Positions 25,601-35,107 of a DNA stretch of 64,000 nt are shown piece after piece. The notes beneath the pieces were generated by a model. The model was given only the letters and a program-made list of their open reading frames with translations. It made no database searches and had not been told where the DNA came from. Numbering within the stretch: position 1 is the stretch's first letter; each line of letters starts with the position of its first letter. Both the position numbers and the translations under genes were made by a program. This DNA is from Akkermansia muciniphila (GTDB lineage: Bacteria; Verrucomicrobiota; Verrucomicrobiia; Verrucomicrobiales; Verrucomicrobiaceae), in contig CAMCWM010000004.1 in NCBI GenBank assembly GCA_945882215.1, positions 20,259 through 84,258 of the forward strand, in the 5' to 3' direction.

Positions 25601-26890
25601 GGAGCCCGTCAGATGCCGTTCGGTGCCGACGAGCGTCCATCCCGGCGGCCAATCGCCGCTCATGGCATCACGCCAGACTGCCGTGGGAACGAAATTTGAA
25701 AAGGCCGTGCTCGTTTTGCCAGTGGCTGGAGGGGCGGTTTGTTTCGGCGTGTCACCAGCCGGATTTGGAGCACTGTTTGCCGCCGCAGTGTCGTCCGGCT
25801 TCGGCTTGTCACCTCCGCCAAAGATGAAAAATGCGCCTGCGGCGGCGATGACGATGGCGGCGATGCCAAAAACCAAACCGTTGCTGGAAGATTTCTTCAC
25901 CACGGGCTGCGGGGCACGGGCTTGCACCTGCGGCCCCTTTCTGGGTGCCTGCGCTGCCGCAGCCTCCTGCTGCCTGGCCTCACGGCTCGCCTGTGCGGCC
26001 GCCTCCGCCGCAGCCTGCTGCTGCGCGATGAGCGCGGAGCGCGGAAGCGTCAAAATCGTGTCGAGGTCGCGGCGGATGTCAGTGGCGGTCTGATAGCGCT
26101 GGTCACGGTCCGTCTGCATCGCCTTCGTGATGATGGAGTCGAAACGCGCATCGGTGCCCAGTTTCAGGCCCGGCAGCGTCCAGATGCCGCGCGGGATCTC
26201 GCCGGTAAGCATCTGGTAAAGCATCACGCCGATGGCATACAAGTCCGCACGGCCATCAAGCGGTACGCCGGGGATAAAAGCCTCCGGCGCGACGAAATCG
26301 GGCGTGCCCATCGCCATGTTCGTCTTCGTGATGCCGCTCTGATTGGGATCGTTCGCCTTCGCGAGTCCGAAGTCCGCCACCTTGATCGCGCCCTCCATGT
26401 TGATGAGGATGTTCGCCGGCTTGATGTCGCGGTGGACGATGCCGTTTTGATGCGCGTAGGCCAGCGCGTCACAAACGTGAGCGGTGATGGAGAGCGCGTA
26501 GTCCTCCGGCAGTTTTCCCTGGGACTGGATCATCTGCGCGATGTCCGTGCCCTCGATGAACTCCATCACGATGTAGAGCAGCCCTGTCTTGGTTTCGCCG
26601 AAGTCGAACACATCGACGATGCCGGGATGGCTCAGCTTCGCCATCGTGCGCGCCTCGTTTTTGAAGCGCTCGGCGAACTGCGCGTCATCATCCTCGACCA
26701 AATCGACAGGCAGCACCTTGATCGCGACAGGACGCTCCAGCGAGGCCTGCACCGCCTTGTAAACCGCCCCCATGCCGCCACGACCGAGCAGCTTTTCAAA
26801 CCGATACTGCGGTAGCATGCCCTGCATCTCCTCCAGCGAGGGCGGCTGCCAGCCTTTGGAGGGTTTGGAACCTGAGGTTGTGGCGCTCAT
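22694..26890 (-). CDS. Membrane Ser/Thr kinase D: kinase - TM - three LamG-like - helical module - FGE-sulfatase domain
   Basis: 1398 residues, the longest paralog. The kinase is intact and nearly the same as in kinase B. TM about 333-358. Three LamG/DUF1080-like segments lie at about 393-565, 592-768 and 797-980; the last matches kinase B closely. The helical module is at about 993-1133. Only this paralog ends in a formylglycine-generating-enzyme (FGE-sulfatase/SUMF1-like) domain at about 1153-1398: NSLGMKFILVKG, HPVVGVRWPEAQAFCAWL, YRLPTDEEW, LHDMGGNALEWVEDW, RVLRGGSF, TGFRVV. In most bacterial proteins this domain is a binding or scaffold fold rather than an oxidase. It is followed directly by kinase C. 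Confidence 0.92.
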   Translation of the reverse strand: MSATTSGSKPSKGWQPPSLEEMQGMLPQYRFEKLLGRGGMGAVYKAVQASLERPVAIKVLPVDLVEDDDAQFAERFKNEARTMAKLSHPGIVDVFDFGETKTGLLYIVMEFIEGTDIAQMIQSQGKLPEDYALSITAHVCDALAYAHQNGIVHRDIKPANILINMEGAIKVADFGLAKANDPNQSGITKTNMAMGTPDFVAPEAFIPGVPLDGRADLYAIGVMLYQMLTGEIPRGIWTLPGLKLGTDARFDSIITKAMQTDRDQRYQTATDIRRDLDTILTLPRSALIAQQQAAAEAAAQASREARQQEAAAAQAPRKGPQVQARAPQPVVKKSSSNGLVFGIAAIVIAAAGAFFIFGGGDKPKPDDTAAANSAPNPAGDTPKQTAPPATGKTSTAFSNFVPTAVWRDAMSGDWPPGWTLVGTERHLTGSNLSMRQFPQIGPNAGIRARFRSQKKGQFFDLIQRMQPQEKGRRYVVTMWADDKLRGHLHTLSAEDRRRTLSNFSSQPLAGTNVEHSAELYAVGNRLTFFFDGQMLASAEDASFPDGYPAIYAGPGIEIISMETAEIDGSVPEAAKVMTSPVAATTAAPSDASQRFSGLSLPGDLTKKGSRSSWEFSGEHLVLSDTKLNDLQLLALPLKPGDNHELELEYAFHADNLGYLKLFLPAPGGWCSLQFHPDQMVCFFDNNRQPHRHPPKPGGETNRLRVKSERSGTAARFTVTLNDKPVTEFTGNGVTEWRFWSDMSPLRGSICLGGETKGGPPITLHSFRLVSNEGTPSTMAAAPTPAVKTSESPAPAPPTGWIDLLARADVQRDSLQLPWSLTDGVLQSPAEPNSATTPNGHNSFVFPVPDPPLNYDLRYRLSRNKPGAAIVMPFRRGSETPVLYVDGGYGFQLFGAKTAGPKNSGPAWFPPDKVIREVLIEVRESHLNVRYDGRLLVESDGALPMGQVQQPFFQSAKYKEPIIGIGVCGGLITVHEAAYRPVDVLAEKTALMSATDSYLAKLESGFQARYQTDAQKPFETALASLNQSYIANGISKARAAAQAKGVLPEVLQFDQEKALVEKDSDVPAEDAADTPESLKKLRATYRTARAKLATERDAKAAPLMNIYLKALDDYAAELTKSGKVAEAKQVQTLRDMKAAAGPAAQAVISTAAVSKDGLVNSLGMKFILVKGTNVLFCIHETRRQDYAAFAAENPGVREDWKNAGQNGIPCGDKDDHPVVGVRWPEAQAFCAWLGKKEGKTYRLPTDEEWSIAAGLGRYERRTKDTTPQMLSDQQRTEYPWGGDYPPKTSDQAGNFSDMASHAQFPSLGYIEGYNDGFATTSPVMSFKPNKLGLHDMGGNALEWVEDWLNVTQTNRVLRGGSFMETGTNLLSSHRYFDAPDLTRHFTGFRVVIEISKKAP

Positions 26891-26936
26891 GAATCTGGAA
26901 GGCGGAGATTGGGGAGGTTTGATGAGTCAATGGGTG

Positions 26937-29900
26937 TCATTCCACCTTGCACTGTGGATGCGCCGCCTTGAACTCCGCAATGGCCTTGTCCGTCACCTTG
27001 GTGCCACTGATGAAGAGCGAAGTGAGCCTGCTAAGCGACTGTAGGTGTTCTAACCCGGCGTCTGTCACCGCAGTTGACCTTAGATTCAATTGTTGGAGGT
27101 TCTGACACGCCGACAAGACTGCGACACTTGCGTTGCTAAACTGGGTGCCCTGGAGGATGAGCTCTTCCAGCACTGGCAGATACGCGGCTTCCTTCATGCC
27201 TTTGCCGGTTAAGTCGCGGACGTTGCTAATGTCCAGCGTTTTAAGATTCTTGAGTCCCACGATGTGTTTGAGCAAACGTTCTGACACGCCCGTGTTGGCT
27301 AACCTCAAACTTGTGAGGTCAGGATTGTCGGCGAGGAAGGCAAACGCGTCGTCCGTGAGTTGTGGCGCCGAGCGCACGTACATATTGCGCAACGTCTTGA
27401 GTCCCTTAAAGACCTTAAATTCCGCATCTGTCGGTTGTGGCAGGGGTGAGCCGAAGCGTTCGAAATAGATTCCTATGATGTCATAGGTTCCGTCAGGAAT
27501 CACTTGTCCCGCATTCACGACAAATTCCTGGCCGTCCTTGGCAAGACGACATGACGACTGTCCGTCGCTCATGATGAACTCAGCGGCCTTGCGCCAGGAA
27601 AACTCCACCGTTTTCGTGGCCGGAGGAGCGGGCGCCGACGTCACGATGGAAGTGGCTGCCGGCTTTTGCTGTGCAATCTTTTCGAGCAATGCCTGCACCT
27701 CCTGCGCCTGCTTGATCTTGTCCGCCTTGGTGAGTTCGGCGATGTAGGCATCGAGCGCCTTGAGGTAGAGATCGAGCAGTGGCGCGGCCTTGGCATCGCG
27801 CTCGGTGGTGATCTTGGCAAACGCCGTGCGGTAAGTGCCGCGCAGGGCTTTGAGGGAAGCGGGTGTGTCTGCCGCATCTTCCACGGGAACGCCGCTGCCT
27901 TTTTCGATGGCGGCTTTCTCCGCATCCAGTGCGGTGATTTCGCTGAGGCTGCCTTTCGCCTGAGCGGCGGCACGGGCGCGGCTGATGCCGTTGGCGACGT
28001 AGCTTTGATTCAATGCGGCGACGGCGGCGAGGAAGGGTTTCTGGGCATCGGCCTCGTAGCGGGCCCGGAAGCCAGTTTCGAGCTGGGCGAGGCGCGGGTC
28101 AGCGGGTGGCGTGGGTGCAGGCGCGACGGCGGGCATCACAGTTTTGGGCAGGGCGCTGTCTCCGACAGCGCCGGAACCGGACGGCGGCTGCGGAGCCGCC
28201 GCCCCACCTGCCGCAAGTGGCCGCAGCTCGGCCTTGTGGAAGGTCGTGATCGTATTGAAGCAGGCGATGCCTGGATGCTTGGCGTCGGGCAGGATGAATC
28301 TCTCGTCGCCGGCGAAGCGCTTGAAGTCGCCGCTCCATTTCACGACCTCCTTGCCGTCAAGCAGGGCGCGCAGGGAGCCTTTTCGCACCTCCACGAGGCT
28401 GCGGTGGCGCTGCCCCATCTGGAAAGTGGCAGCCTTGGCCACGGCCTCGGTTCTCCCGGCCTCACTGATATCCTTGCCATCGAGCTTCGGCCCGAAGCCG
28501 CACACGGTGACGCCAGGATTCGGCACCCGCATTCTCCAGAGGATCGCGCCATTCGGCGAGGGCAGAACCTGCATGACGTCCCGGTTGCCATTTTGCAGTG
28601 TGAACTCGATCTCGAAGTCGTATTCCTCGGGTACTGACTGGTTGAAGCCCAGAACCTGATAAGGCTGCAGCTTGCCATTGATTGTTTCAATCTGAGCCTG
28701 AAGTCCTTCCGGCCGAGTGAGCCACTTGCCCTTCACCGCGTCCTTTTTCACATCCACGAGGGCGAGGAGGTTCACGGCACCGGCGGATGCTGCGGCAAGG
28801 GGGGCGGGCTTCGCGGTTCCACCGTCATTCCATTCGACGATGTAACAGGATCGCGGCATGGCAGCAGGCGCGTCGTCCCATCCGCCCGTGGCGGTCATGA
28901 TCAGATTGCGGCCGCTGCGGTCTGGCTGGCCGTTTGCCCAGCGTTTAAAATCAAAAGACTCCCCCGTCACCCAGCTCCAAGTGCTGTCGTCTTTCATCAC
29001 GCCGCCAATCCATGCGCCCCCTACTGGAACTTTTCCATTCAAGGCAGCCGTCAGTTGATCACTTTCCTCACGCGTTGTGATGACCGCCAGAGTGCCGCCC
29101 ATGGCCTTAGCCTTGTCGTAGGCCTCGTTCCACTTGAGGTTCCCCTCAACCATCTGGTAGCGGTGGCCGCCGAAGGTGAGGACATCGGAAGATTTGCTCA
29201 AAGGCGTTGTGCTTTTTGTGGTGCTGGCACTGGGGGCAGGTTTTGGATCCGATTTCGGTGCTTCTGGTGTGGACTCCGCGACGGGTTTGACTGCGGGCGG
29301 TGGTTTGCCGCCGCCCGCGAACATGAATGCCAGCACCGCGATGACCACGACTGCCGCCGCTATTCCATAGATCATCCCGGCGTTGGATTTTTGGACGGGA
29401 ACCGGTGCTGCTTTGGCAACGGGTTCTTTGCGGATGGGGGCATCCGCGCTCCGTTGCTGCGGGGCACCGGGGCTTTTGCCCAGCGGTTTCTGCGGAAGCG
29501 ATTGCTGTGCCCTCACCTGCTGCGCAGGAATGGTCTGCACACCGGTCTTGAGTGCGGGTGTGGTGAGGATCGCATCCAGATCACGGCGTAGATCGAGCGC
29601 GGTCTGGTAGCGCCGCTCACGGTCCATCTCCATGGCTTTGCCGATGATCTTGTCGAAACGCGCATCGGTTTGCAGCGTGGCGCTCGGCATGCGGAAGGCT
29701 CCGCGCGGGATCGTGCCGGTGAGCATGTTGTAGAGCATCACGCCCACGGCGTAGAGGTCCGCACGGCCATCCAAAGGCACACCGGGCATCAACGCCTCGG
29801 GCGAAACGAAATCGGGCGTGCCCATCGCCATGTTCGTCTTCGTCAGACCCATTTGCGAAGGGTCGGTGGCCTTGGCGAGGCCGAAGTCGGCCACTTTGAC

Positions 29901-30434
29901 CTGCCCCTCCATGTTGATGAGCACGTTGGCCGGTTTGATGTCCCGATGCACGATGCCGTTCTTGTGCGCGTAGCCGAGCGCATCGCAAACGTGCGCGGTG
30001 ATGGAGAGCGCGTAGTCCTCCGGCAGCTTGCCCTGGCTTTGGATCATCTTCGCCACGTCGGTGCCGTCGATGAACTCCATGACGATGTAGAGCTGGCCGT
30101 CGCTCGTTTCGCCAAAGTCGTACACATGCACAATCGAGGCGTGATTCATCTTCGCCATCGTGCGCGCCTCGTTCTTGAAACGCTCCACGAACTGCATGTC
30201 GTTCTCCGCAGCCTCCGGCGGCAGGATTTTGATGGCGACGATGCGGTCCAGCGACTTCTGCCGGCCCTTGTACACCGCGCCCATGCCTCCCTGTCCGAGG
30301 ATGCTGAGGATCTCATACGCAGGGAGCATTTCCTGCAACTGCTCGGGCGTCGGCGGCTGCCAGCGGAGATGACCGCCTGTCGTGCGCTGATAATTCGTCG
30401 GCGTCGGCTGAGGGGTGGAAGGATCGTCGGGCAT
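26937..30434 (-). CDS. Membrane Ser/Thr kinase E: kinase - TM - C-type lectin - LamG-like - helical module - LRR
   Basis: 1165 residues. Its N-terminus (MPDDPSTPQPTPTNYQRTTG) and kinase domain are nearly identical to kinase F and differ from A-D (LLGRGG is replaced by ILGQGG). Lys, HRD and DFG are present. TM about 350-376. A C-type lectin-like domain (about 415-538) has GGTLAVITTREESDQL, WSWVTGESF and GGWDD. Then follow a LamG-like domain (about 553-740, closest to kinase C), the helical module (about 776-923), and a short LRR region (about 945-1165; LRLANTGVSERLLKHIVGLK). It sits 46 bp before kinase D in the direction of transcription. Confidence 0.92.
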   Translation of the reverse strand: MPDDPSTPQPTPTNYQRTTGGHLRWQPPTPEQLQEMLPAYEILSILGQGGMGAVYKGRQKSLDRIVAIKILPPEAAENDMQFVERFKNEARTMAKMNHASIVHVYDFGETSDGQLYIVMEFIDGTDVAKMIQSQGKLPEDYALSITAHVCDALGYAHKNGIVHRDIKPANVLINMEGQVKVADFGLAKATDPSQMGLTKTNMAMGTPDFVSPEALMPGVPLDGRADLYAVGVMLYNMLTGTIPRGAFRMPSATLQTDARFDKIIGKAMEMDRERRYQTALDLRRDLDAILTTPALKTGVQTIPAQQVRAQQSLPQKPLGKSPGAPQQRSADAPIRKEPVAKAAPVPVQKSNAGMIYGIAAAVVVIAVLAFMFAGGGKPPPAVKPVAESTPEAPKSDPKPAPSASTTKSTTPLSKSSDVLTFGGHRYQMVEGNLKWNEAYDKAKAMGGTLAVITTREESDQLTAALNGKVPVGGAWIGGVMKDDSTWSWVTGESFDFKRWANGQPDRSGRNLIMTATGGWDDAPAAMPRSCYIVEWNDGGTAKPAPLAAASAGAVNLLALVDVKKDAVKGKWLTRPEGLQAQIETINGKLQPYQVLGFNQSVPEEYDFEIEFTLQNGNRDVMQVLPSPNGAILWRMRVPNPGVTVCGFGPKLDGKDISEAGRTEAVAKAATFQMGQRHRSLVEVRKGSLRALLDGKEVVKWSGDFKRFAGDERFILPDAKHPGIACFNTITTFHKAELRPLAAGGAAAPQPPSGSGAVGDSALPKTVMPAVAPAPTPPADPRLAQLETGFRARYEADAQKPFLAAVAALNQSYVANGISRARAAAQAKGSLSEITALDAEKAAIEKGSGVPVEDAADTPASLKALRGTYRTAFAKITTERDAKAAPLLDLYLKALDAYIAELTKADKIKQAQEVQALLEKIAQQKPAATSIVTSAPAPPATKTVEFSWRKAAEFIMSDGQSSCRLAKDGQEFVVNAGQVIPDGTYDIIGIYFERFGSPLPQPTDAEFKVFKGLKTLRNMYVRSAPQLTDDAFAFLADNPDLTSLRLANTGVSERLLKHIVGLKNLKTLDISNVRDLTGKGMKEAAYLPVLEELILQGTQFSNASVAVLSACQNLQQLNLRSTAVTDAGLEHLQSLSRLTSLFISGTKVTDKAIAEFKAAHPQCKVE

Positions 30435-30583
30435 GGCCTGAATGAAAATTCAGGAAAGGCTAGCGCAGATGCCGAGCCGAAGGCGAGGAAAACTTGGAGG
30501 AGTAGGACGGCATCCGTGGTGAGCGGGTTATGTCAACTTGTCAGGATCAGCCGGTAACGTGCCGCGTTGGGGCACAAACACCC

Positions 30584-33500
30584 TTACTTGATCACATTGC
30601 AGCCCGGCAGGGCCTTTCGCAGTTCGACGATACCCGCCTCAGCGATGGCGGTCGATCGGATGTCCAATTCCTTGAGCCCTTTGAAATCTTTGAGGACCGG
30701 GACGGCGCTGTCGTCGATGTTTTTGCACAGCGGCACGCCAAGCTTGGTCAGGAACTTTAGCGGTTTGAGCGCAACGATCCCCTGGAGTTTGACCGCGGTG
30801 CCTTGGGCGTAGAAAGTCTCCAGGGAGGTGATGCGGGCGATTTCTGCCAGCGCGGCATCATCCAGAGCGGGCAGATTTGCTCTGAGGGCCTTGAGTGACT
30901 TCAGACTCGTGAGCGAGCGAAAGTCAGCGGCATTCAACTGCGCACCCTGGCCAAGACTCAGTTCCTCCAGTTTTGGGAATGTCGCGACAATGGTGGCAAG
31001 ACCTTCTGCCGAAATGGGGGCCTCTTCAGCCACATGCAGGGTCTTCAATTCCGTCAAGCCTTGCAGCGCAGTGAAGCCGCTGCCGGTAACGCTGGTCCGA
31101 CCAAGACCGAGGGTGGTCAGCTTCGTGAGGGGCGCCAAGGCCGGGAGGGTCGCATCATTCAAAGCGGTAATGCTATCGAGATGGAGTGTTGCGAGGCTGG
31201 CGAACTTGCCAATGACCGGGTAGGTGTCCGCGCTGAGCAGACATCCGCTCAGATAGAGCTCTCTCAGGGATGGCATGCTCCCCCATCCGGCCAGCGTGGT
31301 GCCGCGCACTTTCATGCAACGGCTCAGGTTGATGTGCGTCAGCTTCGTGAGTGCTCCAAAGCCAGCGATGCCCTCGTCTGTGACAGGAGTGCCTTCGAGC
31401 CTGACAAATTCGAGGTTTTTCCCACCCAACAGCTCTTTCGCCCCGGCATCGTTGAGGCCGCTGTTGCTGAACCAAACCGTCTTTAGCACGGGAAGAGAAG
31501 CCAGCTTGCCCAGGCCGGCTCCGGTAAACTGGGGTGTGTCTTGAATGTGCAGATCGGTGAGGTTGGCCAGCGGTGCCAAGTGGGCAAGGACAGCATCGGT
31601 CACCGGCAGGGCACTGATCACGACACGAGTCAAGCTAGGTGTGGTGGGGATAAAGGCGAAGGCTGCATCCGTGGCCTGTATCTTGGTAAGATTGAGGGCG
31701 GTGAGTTCCTTCAGACCCGAAAACCGCGTGAAGTCGTCGTCCCGAATGCCCTGGGATTTAGGATTGCCCGTGATGTGCACTTCCAGAACGGCAAACCGTC
31801 CTGCCGGAATTTTATCCTCGCTGCTCACGATGAATGACTCGCCATTCTTGTCCACCCTCAGACTCCCTCCCACGGACACCACCCAGCGGGCGGCGTCGTA
31901 CCATCGGCTGCCACGACCGCCATCTGAGGAATCCCCATTAGAAGGCGCTGGTTTGGTGCCGGGACGGCTCGTCCCAGGACGCGTGGGAGTTCCCGTCGTC
32001 ACCGTGGCCGGTCCGGCATCGGTTCTCGGTTTTTGCGTGGCGATGGTTTCACGGAGCGTCTTCACCTTCTGTGCCTCATCGATCTTGTTCCCCTTTGTGA
32101 GTTCCGCGATGTAGGCGTCCAATGCACCCAGATAGAGGTCATAGAGCGGCGCGGCTTTCTGCGCTCGATCTGCCTCGATCTTGCCCAGCGCTGCACGGTA
32201 AGTGGTGCGCAAGGTTTTGAGGCTCACCGGCAAGGAATCGAGATCGGCCGGAGGCAGAGGTTCGTTGTTTTCAATCCGCCGCTTCTCCGTGTCCAGCGAG
32301 GTGACTTCTTCCAACGCGCCTTTCTGCTGTGCCGCTGCGCGTGCGCGCCCGATGCCGTTGGCGACGTAGCTTTGGTTGAGGGCGGTGACGGCAGCCAGGT
32401 AGGGTTTCTCAGCGTCTGCTTCGTAACGCGCCTTGAATCCTGCGGCGAGCTGGGCAAGGCGCGGGTCGGCGGGTGGTGCGGGCGCTGAAGCGACTGCGCG
32501 CATCACCGGTGCAGGCGGGGGCATGACACTGACAGCCGCGGGAGCGGCTGGCGTGGCAACCTGGGCCGGCCGCGCCGCAGCAGGCATCGCGAGCGCTGGC
32601 TTGGAGCCATCGTCGTCCCACTCGACGAGGGAGAACAGCGGGATGCTATTCCCCACAAAGTCCCACCGTTCGCCACGGTAGGACCAGATCAGCCGGGCGT
32701 CCGCCCTCTTGGGGATGAAGCGCTTTGCCGCCAGCGCTTCAAGGTCAAAGGCCTCACCCGTGTCACACTGCCAGGAGTTGCTGGCCGCCGACCACGAGGC
32801 GCCGAGGATGATGCCATGCCTGCTGGGGATATCAGAGAGGCCGATCAGGCCTGGTCCGATGGTTTTAGTCACAAAGTCAGCCTCCTCTTTGCTGGTAATG
32901 GTGGCGAGGTGTCCACCCATGGACTCGGCTTTCGCTTTGGCTGCGGGCCAGGCGAGCGGCTCCAAGAGCACCTGATAGCGATGACCACCGAAGGTGAGCA
33001 CTTCGCCGGGTGTGGCGCTGGCCTTGGTATTCGAAGGAGAAGGCGGGGGAATGGGTTTGGGCGGTTCTTCCGTGGTTGCAGTCACCGCTGCGACCGCAGG
33101 TTTTTTTCCGCCGCCCGTGAGCATGAACGCCGCCAACGCGATGACCACGACTGCCGCAATAATACCGTAAATCATCCCGGTGTTGGATTTTTGAACGGGG
33201 GGCGGTGCAGATTTGGCGGCGGGTTCTCTGCGGATGGGGGCATCCGCGCTCCGTTGCTGCGGTGTTTTTCCCATCGGCTTCTGCGGCAGTGATTGCTGTG
33301 CCGCCACCTGCTGCGCGGGAATGGTCTGCATGCCGGTTTTCGCCGCTGGTGTGGTGAGGATCACGTCGAGATCACGGCGTAGATCGAGCGCGGTTTGATA
33401 GCGCAGCTCCCGGTCCATCTCCATCGCCTTGCCGATGATCTTGTCGAAACGCGCGTCGGTTTGCAGCGTGGCGCTCGGCATGCGGAAGGCACCGCGCGGG

Positions 33501-34219
33501 ATCGTGCCGGTGAGCATGTTGTAGAGCATCACGCCCACCGCGTAGAGATCCGCGCGGCCATCCAGCGGCACGCCGGGCATCAGCGCCTCCGGGGAGACGA
33601 AGTCAGGCGTGCCCATGGCCATGTTCGTCTTTGTGAGGCCGAGTTGTCCCGCGTCCGTGGCCTTCGCCAGGCCGAAGTCGGCTACTTTGACCTGCCCCTC
33701 CATGTTGATGAGCACGTTGGCGGGCTTGATGTCGCGATGCACGATGCCGTTCTTGTGTGCGTAGCCCAGCGCATCACACACATGCGCGGTGATGGAGAGC
33801 GCGTAGTCCTCCGGCAGCTTGCCCTGGCTTTGGATCATCTTCGCCACGTCCGTGCCGTCGATGAACTCCATGACGATGTAAAGCTGGCCGTCGCTCGTTT
33901 CGCCAAAGTCGTACACATGCACAATCGAGGCGTGATTCATCTTCGCCATTGTGCGCGCCTCGTTCTTGAAGCGCTCGACGAATTGCATGTCGTCTTCCGC
34001 AGCCTCCGGTGGCAGGATTTTGATGGCGACGGTGCGGTCCAGCGACTTTTGCCGGCCTTTGTACACCGCGCCCATGCCACCCTGGCCGAGGATGCTCAGA
34101 ATCTCATAAGCGGGGAGCATTTCCTGCAACTGCTCGGGCGTCGGCGGCTGCCAGCGGAGATGACCGCCTGTCGTGCGCTGGTAGTTCGTCGGTGTCGCAG
34201 AGGCAGGGTCGTCAGGCAT
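30584..34219 (-). CDS. Membrane Ser/Thr kinase F: kinase - TM - C-type lectin - helical module - long LRR
   Basis: 1211 residues and the first gene of the six in reading order. Kinase motifs are intact (ILGQGGMGAVYKG, VAIK, HRDIKPANVL, DFGLAK). TM about 343-371. The C-type lectin-like domain (about 405-540) keeps GGHLATITSKEEADFV and ends SLVEWDDD. The helical module (about 581-731) follows directly with no LamG domain. The C-terminus (about 768-1211) is a long solenoid of about 16-18 leucine-rich repeats of the 'L..L.L..T.VTD.GL..L..L' kind. It shares its first ~390 residues almost completely with kinase E, which indicates a recent duplication with later exchange of the exterior. Confidence 0.92.
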   Translation of the reverse strand: MPDDPASATPTNYQRTTGGHLRWQPPTPEQLQEMLPAYEILSILGQGGMGAVYKGRQKSLDRTVAIKILPPEAAEDDMQFVERFKNEARTMAKMNHASIVHVYDFGETSDGQLYIVMEFIDGTDVAKMIQSQGKLPEDYALSITAHVCDALGYAHKNGIVHRDIKPANVLINMEGQVKVADFGLAKATDAGQLGLTKTNMAMGTPDFVSPEALMPGVPLDGRADLYAVGVMLYNMLTGTIPRGAFRMPSATLQTDARFDKIIGKAMEMDRELRYQTALDLRRDLDVILTTPAAKTGMQTIPAQQVAAQQSLPQKPMGKTPQQRSADAPIRREPAAKSAPPPVQKSNTGMIYGIIAAVVVIALAAFMLTGGGKKPAVAAVTATTEEPPKPIPPPSPSNTKASATPGEVLTFGGHRYQVLLEPLAWPAAKAKAESMGGHLATITSKEEADFVTKTIGPGLIGLSDIPSRHGIILGASWSAASNSWQCDTGEAFDLEALAAKRFIPKRADARLIWSYRGERWDFVGNSIPLFSLVEWDDDGSKPALAMPAAARPAQVATPAAPAAVSVMPPPAPVMRAVASAPAPPADPRLAQLAAGFKARYEADAEKPYLAAVTALNQSYVANGIGRARAAAQQKGALEEVTSLDTEKRRIENNEPLPPADLDSLPVSLKTLRTTYRAALGKIEADRAQKAAPLYDLYLGALDAYIAELTKGNKIDEAQKVKTLRETIATQKPRTDAGPATVTTGTPTRPGTSRPGTKPAPSNGDSSDGGRGSRWYDAARWVVSVGGSLRVDKNGESFIVSSEDKIPAGRFAVLEVHITGNPKSQGIRDDDFTRFSGLKELTALNLTKIQATDAAFAFIPTTPSLTRVVISALPVTDAVLAHLAPLANLTDLHIQDTPQFTGAGLGKLASLPVLKTVWFSNSGLNDAGAKELLGGKNLEFVRLEGTPVTDEGIAGFGALTKLTHINLSRCMKVRGTTLAGWGSMPSLRELYLSGCLLSADTYPVIGKFASLATLHLDSITALNDATLPALAPLTKLTTLGLGRTSVTGSGFTALQGLTELKTLHVAEEAPISAEGLATIVATFPKLEELSLGQGAQLNAADFRSLTSLKSLKALRANLPALDDAALAEIARITSLETFYAQGTAVKLQGIVALKPLKFLTKLGVPLCKNIDDSAVPVLKDFKGLKELDIRSTAIAEAGIVELRKALPGCNVIK

Positions 34220-34334
34220 GGCGCGTGAAGAAAAAATTCAGGGAATGCTACCGCAAAAGCCACGCCGAAGGCGAGATAATCTTGGACGGCTATGCTCTCG
34301 CATATGCCTTTGGCTGCGAGTCGGCTCAGACTTC

Positions 34335-34946
34335 TCAAGCCTGCCGCACTCGTCGCCGACGCAGGGCAACCACAAGACATCCAGATCCCAGCAGCAAGAA
34401 CCGGGAAGGCTCGGGAACATTAACCTGAATTTCGAACGCCCCTCGCGTGGTGTTCGGAAAATAGTTTACTGAAGGACCCACCGAATCATGGGTGTAGGTC
34501 TGTCCCGTGCTGCCTACGGTGTTGAAACGCCAGCCGAGATCCGAGGTGCTGGTTGACGCCAGCAGCCAGTAGGTCTGGCCGCTGACCAAGTTTGCGTCAG
34601 GGCCATCGCCCGCGATGGACACCAGTTGATCGGTGGTGCCGTTGGGCAGGGCATTCCCGGAGCCCGTCCAAAGCGTGGAGCCGAGACTGCCTGCATTGTC
34701 CGCGCGCAGTTCGAGGTCGAAGAGCGAATTGGTGCCGTTTTGCAGGGTCATCGCGATACTCACGAGCGAGAGCTCACCGGTAACCGAGGAAGTGAAAGCG
34801 TAACCCTGCGTGAAGCGCGGACTAATGCTTGCTCCCGACGTGGAATAACTGGCACCGATATTGGTGAAGGCGACAGCTGCTCGGGCGGAATGAGCGGTCA
34901 GCGCGAAGAACGCAACGAGGCACAGGCGGTGAAGGGCGCGTTTCAT
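34335..34946 (-). CDS. PEP-CTERM sorting-domain protein (choice-of-anchor R-like)
   Basis: 203 residues from the ATG at 34946, which gives a proper signal peptide (KRALHRLCLVAFFALTAHSARA). The mature part is Ser/Thr/Gly-rich and beta-rich, resembling the choice-of-anchor R type (LFDLELRADNAGSLG, LVSGQTYWLLAS). The C-terminus is a textbook PEP-CTERM tripartite signal: VPEPS, a hydrophobic stretch (RFLLLGSGCLVVAL) and a basic tail (RRRRVRQA). Such proteins are cut and anchored by an exosortase and are tied to exopolysaccharide production. No exosortase is in this window; the EPS locus at the right end fits the pairing. It reads leftward into the kinase cluster across a 115-bp gap. Confidence 0.88.
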   Translation of the reverse strand: MKRALHRLCLVAFFALTAHSARAAVAFTNIGASYSTSGASISPRFTQGYAFTSSVTGELSLVSIAMTLQNGTNSLFDLELRADNAGSLGSTLWTGSGNALPNGTTDQLVSIAGDGPDANLVSGQTYWLLASTSTSDLGWRFNTVGSTGQTYTHDSVGPSVNYFPNTTRGAFEIQVNVPEPSRFLLLGSGCLVVALRRRRVRQA

Positions 34947-35107
34947 GGTGCAGCGTGGAATGACCAACCCTGATTTTTCAGCGAAAATCTGCATTGGCAA
35001 GCTTCAAAACAGCCGGGAGGTTTTTCGCGCACAGGGTTCGTGCTTCCTGCTTTTTCCCGCTTTCGTGTCATACATGCGCCACGCCCGCGTCACTCAGCGG
35101 GAAATGA

